From Proteromonas lacertae (taxonomy: Eukaryota > Sar > Bigyra > Opalinata > Proteromonadidae): a stretch of 64,000 nucleotides of DNA. The stretch is taken from contig NGBS01000602.1 of the NCBI GenBank assembly GCA_002245135.1, positions 1-64,000 of the forward strand. The letters run 5' to 3'. Position numbers and translations under genes: made by a program. Shown here one piece after another: positions 45,570-57,300 of this stretch. A model generated the notes under the pieces. The model was not told the DNA's origin, did no database searches, and saw only the letters and a list, made by a program, of their open reading frames with translations. Every line of letters starts with the position of its first letter. The stretch's first letter is position 1.

Positions 45570-47807
45570 ATGAATAATGAAAAGAATAATAGTTTAGATT
45601 TTAGTAATTCCTCCTTATGTAATTTAATAACTGTTGAAAACAGTGATAATACTTTTCATAAGTTAGTTCCTCTCCAGTTAGCTTTTTTATCTCCTACAAT
45701 TGTTAATATACTGAAACATAAGCATTTTAAAGAAAATAAAGAGAGAAGAATTATATTCCACTCAATATCAGCTAGTGTTTTAGAAGAAGTGATAAAATAT
45801 TTGAATTATGAATATTTAAGACAATGTAAATCATCTAAATCAGAAATGAAGTATAATGTACCAACTAATTTATCATATGATCTTTTATGCTTTAGTGATT
45901 ACTTAGAGTTAAATGGTTTAATAGATAAATCATCACAATCATTTGCTTTAAATTTTGAGAATATTATGACCTTTGATTTATTACCAGATTATATAATAGA
46001 CATAGTTTTAAGTTATCTATCAATCCCCAATCTAGTCAGAGCTGAGAAAGTAATTAAAAGAGAAAGGATTAATGTTTGTATAGATAAATATTGGAAAAAA
46101 TTATATCAGAAACAAACAGATACAAGAGATAAATTAATTCAATATTACTTAGAAAATTCAATATCAAATTCAGTATTTAATAGTAAATCAAATGAAGTGA
46201 TAATAATTGATTTAATTGAATTATTATTGCCAGAAGTAATAGAAATACATATTCATAATCCAAACTTATCTTTAAATATAATATCTACATTCTGTAGCAA
46301 TATGAATAAATTGAAGTCATTGGATTTATCAAATAATAATATAAATACTAAAATGTTGGAGATTTGGTGCAAATGTTTGAAGAAACATGAAATATATATA
46401 AATAAATTGAATCTGTCATCAACTAATATGAGAGATGAAGATATTAAAGTGTTATTTTCAAATATAAAATCATCTTATTTCCCTCCAATTCGTAATATCA
46501 AAACTTCTCCAATAACATGTGAAAGAAAATCATTGAAGAATGATAATAATATTTCATATTTTTATTCACCACATTCACCATTAAACAAACCAAAATCTAA
46601 CATAAATAATATAAAGAAAAAGAGAATTATTACATCAATAAACAAGTCAAAAATTAGTATAAATATCACTATCCCAAATCACCATTATATCTCCTTAGAT
46701 ATCCATAACAATCCTCTTAATAACAATAACAACTCAATATCTAAATCATCACTTTTATTAAAATCTTTAATTAATAAGAAATTAGATTTAATAGAGTTAA
46801 ATATATCAAATAATATACATATTGGAAATGAATGTAGTAGTATTATTGGAGAGTTATTAGAATACACAAAGACTTTAGAATGTTTGAATATTTCCAATAT
46901 AAACTTAGGATGTAATGGAATAAATGATATATTTGAAGGTTTAAACCATAATTCTACTCTAAAATCTTTAGATATTTCTTCAAATATTACATCTCCACAG
47001 TGTTTATTGGAAGAGCCAATGAATTATTTTTCATTAGAAAATGCGTTAAGAATTAATACTTCTTTAAAAGAACTTTCTTTATCAAATAATATATGTTCAA
47101 ATCAATTAATAGATAGTTTGATTAAAGGAATAGAAGTAAACACTTCAGTTGTTGTATTGAAATTATCAAGTTGTCATTTAAATAATATAAATTTCAAAGG
47201 TTTAACAACATCACTTTTTAATCATTCAATTCTTACTTCATTGGATATATCTAATAATTATATATCATCAAAGAATATGTGTGAATTTATTCAAATAATA
47301 AATAGATGTAAAATAAAGCATTTGGATATATCAAATAACAATATGAATTCTAAATTCATTTCTAAATTATCAAATGAGTTGAATAACAACAGCATTCTTA
47401 GTGTTTTAAATTTATCAGGTAAAATAAATAATGATAAAAATGAAATAGAATTGATTGGAAGTTATGGATTTAGTGAAATAAAAATATTCAATAATAATTT
47501 ACAAAAGTTATTTTTAAACAATCAAAATATTCGAGATACAGGTTGCATAAGTCTTTCTAAATGGTTAATTAATTCAAAAATAAATGAATTGTATGTGAGA
47601 AATAATGGAATAACTGCAAGAGGAATGATGTTTATCATTGATACAATCTCTGCGTTGTTTAAGAAATTAATAATAGATAATAATAATAATGAGTTAATAA
47701 TAATTTATATCGATTTAAGTGATAATTGCATAGATGAAACAGGTTTAATGACAGTAAAAGACATTTACAAATTATATGGTGAAAAGGTGAAGATTAGGTT
47801 GAATTGA
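45570..47807 (+). CDS. Elongin C-like / F-box-like / LRR protein
   Basis: Single exon, 745 residues. Residues 10-115 look like a BTB-type elongin C/Skp1 fold: HKLVPLQLAFLSPTI, then IIFHSISASVLEEVIKYL and LSYDLLCFSDYLELNGL. Next, FDLLPDYIIDIVLSYLSIPN with a following W..LY resembles an F-box. About 15 ribonuclease-inhibitor-type LRRs follow (KLKSLDLSNNNI, LECLNISNINLGCNGI, TSLDISNNYI), with a Ser/Asn-rich insert at about 300-390. The parts suggest a substrate receptor for a cullin ubiquitin ligase that carries its own adaptor-like domain. It is divergent from IMP3, with an 80-base spacer. Confidence 0.65.
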   Translation: MNNEKNNSLDFSNSSLCNLITVENSDNTFHKLVPLQLAFLSPTIVNILKHKHFKENKERRIIFHSISASVLEEVIKYLNYEYLRQCKSSKSEMKYNVPTNLSYDLLCFSDYLELNGLIDKSSQSFALNFENIMTFDLLPDYIIDIVLSYLSIPNLVRAEKVIKRERINVCIDKYWKKLYQKQTDTRDKLIQYYLENSISNSVFNSKSNEVIIIDLIELLLPEVIEIHIHNPNLSLNIISTFCSNMNKLKSLDLSNNNINTKMLEIWCKCLKKHEIYINKLNLSSTNMRDEDIKVLFSNIKSSYFPPIRNIKTSPITCERKSLKNDNNISYFYSPHSPLNKPKSNINNIKKKRIITSINKSKISINITIPNHHYISLDIHNNPLNNNNNSISKSSLLLKSLINKKLDLIELNISNNIHIGNECSSIIGELLEYTKTLECLNISNINLGCNGINDIFEGLNHNSTLKSLDISSNITSPQCLLEEPMNYFSLENALRINTSLKELSLSNNICSNQLIDSLIKGIEVNTSVVVLKLSSCHLNNINFKGLTTSLFNHSILTSLDISNNYISSKNMCEFIQIINRCKIKHLDISNNNMNSKFISKLSNELNNNSILSVLNLSGKINNDKNEIELIGSYGFSEIKIFNNNLQKLFLNNQNIRDTGCISLSKWLINSKINELYVRNNGITARGMMFIIDTISALFKKLIIDNNNNELIIIYIDLSDNCIDETGLMTVKDIYKLYGEKVKIRLN

Positions 47808-48382
47808 TATGTTGTGTATTACACAGTGAATAATAAGTTATTTATTTATTTATTTATTTATTATGTTTAATACAGGAAATATGATAATGATATACCTAAT
47901 AACAATATCATCCAAAATTTCGAATTATCTTCTTATTTCGATTATTTGTTGAATTTCAATATTTTTTTCTCTTTTATTCCATCCAAATTAACAATTTTCA
48001 TCATTTTCATATCATTTTCATGTTTTATAACCAAATCTATTTCATTAACATTCTTTTCTATTCTGTCTTTTATATTTCAATAACTCTTCTATTTCATGAA
48101 TTTTTCACCTTCTGATCCACTGCTATTCGTGACATGGATTTAATAATAATTATGCTGATGTTGAACTATCTTGACTTCTTCACTTCTTCTCATTTTTACT
48201 CTATTCTTTGTCTACAAATAAAAACAACTAAAACACTTTTGGATGAAATGGTATTATTAAGATTAATACTTCATTTATCACATATTTCATTTGATGAAAA
48301 TAGAGTCGTTTCAATAATCATTTTTATTATTTTTAAAGCAAAATTTATATTAAATTGTATGTATGAATATAAATAGTTTATA
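47808..48382. other. Intergenic, with a short decayed copy of 7TM coding sequence
   Basis: Mostly stop-filled AT-rich DNA between two convergent genes. 47894-47945 matches 49243-49317 inside the giant receptor gene (CCTAATAACAATATC, then CCAAAATTTCGAATTATC) with a 24-base internal gap, so it is a small decayed duplicate of the 7TM region on the minus strand. The rest (48134-48376) has an open frame without a recognisable domain that I do not support as a gene. Confidence 0.55.
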
Positions 48383-51300
48383 TTATTGTTTTGTTGAAGC
48401 ATTTTTCAAAGTTAAATAACCTCGAGTATGAGTCATTGTTCTAGAAGACATTAATAAAGACTGACCTCCTGCTGTAGATGTTGAAAACGTATTTAATACA
48501 CGATTTGTTCCATCAACTTGACTTCCTGAATCAGTTTCTCTTCCTCCATCTTCACTTATATACAAATTCACTAATTTCATTCCATATTGAGTAATACAAA
48601 GTATTATCACCATTATTTGAATTCCAATTCCTCGAAATATCAATACACTGTCTGGTTCATTGTTAATATTAAAATCTAAAGCTATTAATACTATTCCTAA
48701 AATTGGTAAAATAATTAAGAGAACTATATAAATAGATTATTAAAGAAAGAAAAAAAAAGATATTAGTTATAATTGAGGATAAAAATAAACTTAAAGAATC
48801 ATTAAATTCATTTGCTACATATTTTGAATAATAGCTCATATATAAAAACAATAAACACATTATTCCATCAATTGTAAATTCGATTATTGTAAATGGAGTT
48901 GAAATTGTACATTCTCGAATATATTCGTCAACAAAATAAGAACTATATTTTTGACTGTATACTTCAATATATTCATTTGGATCAATATATCGCCATAATA
49001 AATGCAATATTACTTCTATCACAATTCCACCAAATATAAATATTAATAATCGCAATAAAGAGATTTTACTTTTCAATATTGAATAATTTCCACTTCTTCT
49101 GGCTTTTGAAAATAATTTTGTACATTTACATAACATTGTCATTATATCTAATTTTGAAAATAAACCCAACAACAAAGTTCTTGTCATACAAATATCATTA
49201 GATTCGGATGGAAATATACCAATTGGAATAGCTGATAACGATGTACCTAATAACAATATCGATAAAAACAATGAATAATATCTTCCAAAATTTCGAATTA
49301 TCTTCTTATTTCGATTAATTATTGTAAATATTAAACATAAAATACTCAATAAAGAAGATAATCCCATCAATACCCAATAGATTGAATATAATACACTGTT
49401 ATACTCATAATACTCATTCCGTTTTCCAAATTTACATACAGATGGAGTATCAGATGCATATGGATGGCTTTCTATATTCAATACACTCCCTCCACGATAT
49501 GGATGGATTTGATTCAAATCACCATTCCCATTGATTTCTAATAAATAAATACTTCTTTCACTATAACCATCACTTCCAACTACTAAATCACCTGATGGAA
49601 CTGAATTTTCACTTGATATTATATTCATTATTTCATAATCTAAGGATGGTAATGGAACACCTTCGTCTTCAGATCCTTTTCTTATTGAATTTTCCCATAT
49701 GTTTAAACCAATTTTTACTGCTTCAATCTCTTCACTAATCACACTATTTACACCTATATTATCTTGAGTATCACTTATATAAGATTGTGGTAAAGCAGAT
49801 TGTAATACTGGATGAAAACTAACAGATACCCAAGAACCACTAAATGGAGATAAATCATAATTTATATAATCATAATAACTGTAAGTAACAAACAACAATA
49901 TCATTTCTCGAGTATATTTTCCAGAGTTCTTTAATAAATCTAAAAATTCAATACTTCTTTTACCTCTTAAGCAATAAATTAAACCAATTTTACCTTCTTC
50001 TGTTTGAATGTTATTCAATCGAGACATTAATGTGTTTATTGTTTCACTTGTGAAAACTTTATCTTCGATTAAACTTCCTTTCAATGATTGAGAATATTTT
50101 TCTTTTAAATAATTTGAAGCTACATTTTGTATTTGTTCAGATTCTATATTCTTTTCTCCTACTATATAAAATAGACTTACTGATTGTTCTATCGCATAAT
50201 CTATTGAGATTTTTAATCTTTGATAAACTGTTGTACCAATATTTATTACATTCTTACTACAATAATTTCCTTCAGTTTGACCTGAATATATAAACACCTT
50301 TTTGGTCTTTTCAGCATGTTTTCTTGCTGCTTCTCTACATTCTATACTTCGACATCCAATATAGGAAATAACCTTTGCATCTTCATCATATTGACTTAAC
50401 TGATAATCAAAATCTTCACTCGAATTACCAAATATATAAATACCCATTACATCATTGTTATTTATCTTATTATAATTTATTTCTTTAATCATTGTTTGTT
50501 CTTCTAAATATATTGGTATTTCTCTAGCTTGATTATTTGCTTCATGTAAAAATATTATCTTAATTGAATCTAACTCATACTTATCTCCTTTATCTGTCCA
50601 ATCACAAGTAAAACCAACATTTTCCTCCAAATTCTGATCATATGCTTCTCCTTCTTCTGGTTTAGAAGCATAATTCACAATGGCTATTGATTTCTTTTCT
50701 ATAACAACACCATAATACATTACACGACTAGCAAAACCATTTACATTCATTTCTAAATCACCTGTTGGACTTCTATACAAATATCCATACATTCTTTTTC
50801 TGGCTAATTCAATATCAAATGAATAAGTGTTTTCTATTACATCTGCCCATAGTTTAACTGATGTATAACCAGCTTCCATTGCTGCAGATAATTGAATATC
50901 AGCTCCATAACTATCCATCATATTTGAAACAAATTCTTCAGTTGATTCTATAAAAGTACCTTTAGAGGATGATGATTTTCCCATTTCAGTCATAAATGTA
51001 GTAAAGAAATACATTCCATTAACACATTTTTCATCTAATTGATCTAATATACGTTGATCTAAAGTAGTTACAACAATAGTTGATGTTTTACCTGTTATTC
51101 CTCTTGCACATAAGTAGGCAATACTTGGCGGAATTCCATCTGCACCAACACTTAGTATAATTGCACTTCTTTTCATTACTTCATTATCTAATTCATCCAT
51201 TGCTTGAAAATCAGTTGTGTTGTAAGGTCCATGTAATATTGATTGTGTCATTTTTATTTTACTTACTATAGATCTTGTGCTTATTGTTGAATATGGATTA

Positions 51301-54300
51301 GTAGGTACTTGTACTACAATATATTCATTATGATTCTGTAATATAAACTTCTCAAACGTATGAGTAATTTGACTTGTTGTACTTTGTAATGAAAACGTAT
51401 ATTTACTACAGAATTCACCAGCTGAATTACCTGGATAAAAGAATGGTGTTGCATATTTGTCAAATATTGGAGCTAATTTCAATTCAATTGCATATCTTCC
51501 TGTTCCAAATACAGCTTTTACTTCATCTAATTTTCCCAATTCTTTAGCTAAAAGAAGATAATTATCATCATTCGATTGTGGATCTCTTATTTCAATTTGT
51601 ATTTTTCTTTTCAATACACCACCTTTTTGATTGATTTCATTTATACCTTGAATTATACCATCAGTCATTGCTCGTTCAGTTACTTCGAATTTACCACTAA
51701 ATGAGTTTAATATACCAACAGTTACTGATTGATCTTTCTGTTGAGAACCAATTGTATCTTGACTGAAATCACATATATAAGTACCTGAATTAATAAACTG
51801 TTTGAAAGGAACTGGTTGAATAGGTGTAGAAGAACGATAAATAAGATCAAACCCAGTACAACTACTATTCATTCTACCAACAGATAAGAAATGGCTTAAA
51901 TAATTATTACCATTCATTTTAATCACTCCTTCTGGTGATTGATAATCATAACCATACATTTCATTTTTAATTACTGATGAATTTGTTGAATTAGTATGCA
52001 GAACAGCAATTGCCCAAATATTGAACATAGAATAAGAACTACTAACTAATTCAGTGATTGGTTCTGTAGTTGATGTTCTTACTAAATCCTCAAATGTTTT
52101 GCTTGAATATACTATCTCTTCTGATTGCCTATTGATGATTAATGATGTTAAAGTTGTTACACTTTCTGGGAAATAACTTTGAGCTGAATAAAACTGAGAA
52201 ACTCCTGAATCAATCATATTTGCACCTGTTGAATAACTATAAACAGGATATTTCTCAAATGTTAAACCACTTTTTCTGTAAGAAATATCAAAATTTTTAT
52301 GATTTGTTTTTGTTCCAAAGAACAGAATTGTACATCCATTTGTACACTTTGATTTGATTTCTTTTGCTATTATATCATAATTAGTTTCCTCTGGTTTAAC
52401 TGTAACAGAATAAAGAACTTCTACTTTCTTAAAATTCAAATATTTTTGAATATAATTAATTGAATCAACAGAAAAATCATCTGTATTTCCAACTATTGAA
52501 TACTTCATTGTAACTGGTTTATCTGTTCTTAAATAAACATTAATCATTCTATCAAGCGTACTTGGTTCTCTTCCTCCATAAAATACATTCTCCATGCAAG
52601 TTTCACCACTTATATAACCAATTGAAATCACAGGAATATCATCTGGTTTAACATATTTTGCTACTGCATCAATACATTTTTGAGAAGATGTAGTGAAAAC
52701 AACATCATATTTTGATTTTACTAATTGAGATTTGATATTATCAAAACAAGTAATATCAGATTCTATATCAACACTTGTTAAATACAACTGTTTATTCAAA
52801 ATACCATTATTATTATCATTATATGCATTAACCAAAGTATTTAGTATAGATTTCACACCAATATCATAATCAGCAGAACTACCAGTTTCAATAACAGCTA
52901 ATAATATCCTCAAAGCAATTAAATTACCTTTACTACCAATTAATGCATTTGACCAATCACAAACATATCCATAGCTTGAAGGTAAATCCCAATTCCATGC
53001 CATTGGATTAATAGCATTAGATTGTGTTGTTATTATTTCAATATCATGAGTATGTGGTATTAACTTTCCCATTTGCATATATAATGACGCATAATGATTA
53101 GTTTTGATTGTCACTGGACCATATGATGCATTTACATCAATCCCATATACATATGGAGATAAATCATTGTGTAATAATATTCTGGGTGATATTTTTCTTA
53201 ATGTACTTATCCATGCTTTGATTGCTAATAGACAAGCTTCACCAAGCATTGTATTATAAGATCTACCAGAATATTTCTTTGTGACTGCTTTAATTCCTTC
53301 ATCACTTACATCAGCTTCATCAAAATAAGTAGATGATAATAACAAATCAAATTTGCCAGAAATGGAAATTCTATTGATTATATCTCTATCAATTGCTGGA
53401 GATATCACATCATACATTCCAGATTTCTGGATATTGTTCTCTAATTCATTTAAACATGTGATAAAATCACCAGCAATGAATGTTGGATAAAATGTACCAC
53501 CTTCTGGTGTATCTTTAATAGCTTGTCTTATTACATTTCCTACTTCAACCATAGAATCAAAATTATATGTATAAATCTTAAATCCACTTGTCTCTAATTT
53601 ATTCTTCATTATAGTAAACATTATATTTGACCAACTACGATTATCTCCTAATAGAATAAGTGATCTGCTTTTTGTACTTTGCCTTAATAAATAATTAGTT
53701 ATTGCTTCTAAGAATTGATTAGCAATTGGACCTGTATAAAACACATTTTCAAAACACTCTTCACCTTCAAATATTGTTGGATACCATAATGTCATATTAT
53801 TCTCAGATAAAATAGAAGCAGCTTGAATTCTACATTCATTAATATAACAACCAATAATCAATGAAGCATTATCTTTAACTATATTGTTAATACCTTCAAC
53901 ACTTCCTTCTACTGTACTTTTACTATCATATATTTTATAATTCAAATAATAACCAGATACTCCTCCTTTATTATTAATATCTATGATATAAGACACAACT
54001 GGGTCTATTTCTGTATATTCAATCTCTCTATAAGCACCACTGATTGATACTAATAAAGCTACTAATAATGTTGGTTCAGAATACATATCAGTATTGTATT
54101 TATTCCAATTACAAACATAATATTTTGTTGTATCTTCATAATAATAATGTCCATCCCAAGTATTCGCTGAGTAAGTACTATCATAACTATATACCATTTC
54201 TCTAACATATTTATTATTCTTTTTGCTAATTTTTGTTAATGAAACTCCAAAAGACATATGATTACTTGAGTCTATATGAATTGAATATTCAGGTGCATTA

Positions 54301-57300
54301 ATATTTGAAGCACAGGCATACACTTCTTCGAATGTATATCCTATAATAGTATTCATATTATTCTTATCCTCATCATTAGTATGTTTTGTTTGGTTTAAAA
54401 ACATTAATGTAAAGTGATTGATTAATATAGAAAAGACAACACCAGAATGAATAGTGTTTGTAGTTGAATAAGCGTATTTGTCTATTAAATATGAGTGAAA
54501 TATTGATCCTTCCATATCTAAAGCATAATTCATAGTATAATCATATTCCCAATAATAATGTCCATTCATTAACTCCATATTCTCAAATACAAAATTTCTA
54601 CTTAAATATGTATTAACAATATGATATTTTTCACCATCTGTATATTTCTTCCTATGCATTTCTTTCAAAAAGTCAATTGCAACAAATGAATCTAATAATG
54701 AGATAATTGTTCCACTTGACATTTGACTTACTATGAAATTAACAATTTTGTCAATCTCATAATTTTCGATTGGTACTTCAATGGATGAAATGATATTCAC
54801 TCCTCTTTCTTTCAATCTATTTGAGATAGAATAGAAATTAGTTTCATCTTTCAAAGTTGCTGAATATACAATCACTATATTTCTTCCTAATTCACTTATT
54901 ATGTATGGTATATAGGCAAAATTTGCAGTGAATGGAACACCAGTATATATAATGTTTTTATTACATTCCAATCCTTCATAATCGATTGGATAATATAATA
55001 AAGCTCCTTCTTTTTCAAGGGTTGGAATTAATGCTTTTCTTGTCTTAGAATCATAAACACCAAACAATATTCTTGTTTTATACTCAATCATCATTGAGTG
55101 TAAATCCTTTTTTATCTTTTCAACATCATTTTCTGTATCATATATTATTGGTTGATAATATCTTGATCTTTGCATAGAATCAGCAAAATCAATTGCTATT
55201 AAAAATGATATTAGCATCTCTTCACCTTCTAAAGAAAGTTCACCTGTCAATGGAACTAGTAATATCAATGGAGTAATTTTTACTGAAACAACTTCACCTG
55301 ATCTACATATATCATTTGAATCTTTCATATTGAGAAATTCTCTGAAACTATCACTTGGATAATTGTCATACAATTTTCTAATAATCTCAAAATGAGACAT
55401 TTTATTTTCATCATTATTATCACTTTCATAATCTTCCAACTTTCTTATCATATACATTGGAATATTAGCATAATTATCTTCTCCTACTTTCACTGTAGTA
55501 ATTGAAGTCTTAAATGCTTGACTATGCAAAACATCTCTCAATGATAACTCACTTCTTATTTGAATAGCATTTCCTAGTAGTTCAAATGTAATTAAAATAG
55601 TACTCTCTTCTTCATTTAAGTATGTATTTTCACCATAAACACTTTCAGCTATTGAATAGATCATAGGAGATGTTGATTTATCAATATATCCACTACTTCT
55701 ACATAAATGACCTATGCTAATATTATTTGGTATTCTATTGAATAAATCAATTGAATTTGTTACTATAACATAATCAGATGAATAATCTTTTGATGTATTG
55801 CAATTATTATACATTGGAGATAAGACTTTATACACTGTTTCATATACACTTTTAAACACTTCATATACTTCTAAATAATTAATAATTACAAGACTATCTG
55901 CATTATCAATCTTTATTTTTGATAATTCTTCATATATTTGTTGTATTGCAATTTCTTTATCTGTTTCATTGACTAATATAGTATTACTTATTTCACCATT
56001 ATATGACTCTATTGTATCTTTCAAAAGTCCTAATTCTGTTAAGTTACTATAATATGCAGGAACAACTAATAAAAAGTCATGTGAGTATTGATTTATTAGG
56101 AAATTCACCATTGGAGCAGTTCTTTGCAATGGAGATGTACTAGTAAATATTACTTGATTAAAACATTGATCTGAATCTTCATTCTTCACTGCAAATATTA
56201 CAGCTTTTCTTCTGATTAATATATCTTCAAAACTTCTAATGTTTTTACTTCCACATTGTGTTATTGCTAGTGATACATCAGTTCGATTAATGAATTTTGT
56301 TATGTTTTCATCATCATTACAATTAAATACATGCAATTCCTATAATTAAATAATAATATATAAAATATACAAATAATTTACCATTAGTACCACCATTAAC
56401 ATTATAAAGACTAATATATCTGTCTAATAAATAAGAATAACTTTCAACAGATTCATCAATATATAAACCAACTGGATATATTGAAGCAACTTGTTTATCT
56501 GCTGAAACACTATAATCATAAGTATATTGAACGCTATTTACACCAAACTATAAATTTTAATAATTAATATATATACATCATAAGAAATTGGATACACATC
56601 TAAAAGACTAGTAGGTGACAAGACAATCTCATAATCATTATCACCAACACATTTTAATAAATAAATACTAATCATACACATGTTTGAATCACTGACAGAT
56701 ATTTTTCCACCTGGTAAATCTAAAGATAATCTGTAGATTTCATCTCTAACTGTATCACTATCAAATGAACTTACTGTTTCAATTGCATTTCGTAGAAACA
56801 TAAGTGATTGATATCTATAATATAAAAATTATTAACAATTAGTATATATATATACATATTAATTGACACTTCTGTTGCTAAATATTTTGATTCACCAAAT
56901 TTAGTTTCAATGAAATTTTTAGTAATTGTATTAATATTGCTATCTATTTTATATACATAAGAACTAACAAAATAATAACCTTTATAAAGATCAGGATCCT
57001 TTGAATGAGTTACAAATGCACATAAAATATCAATCATATACATTGGATATGCAATACTTGTCATATTCTTTTCTTTTAAAAACACTATCATATCTTCAAC
57101 TTTCTTTTCTATCATAGTAATAATACCAACTCCTTTAGGATAATCATCTTTGATTCTATCGACTGTTGTATTTATATTTTCGATTGTTTTGATTGGATAA
57201 TACTTACATTTCATTGATATTCTACTATTGCAATATTTATCAATATAATCTACAATCACATCGTTGGATCTATTATAAAATTACTTTAATATAATATAAA

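Noticed and set aside
48134-48376. Plus-strand open frame of 80 residues
   Set aside because: Composition only; no motif, no promoter-like word, and it lies among decayed receptor sequence.
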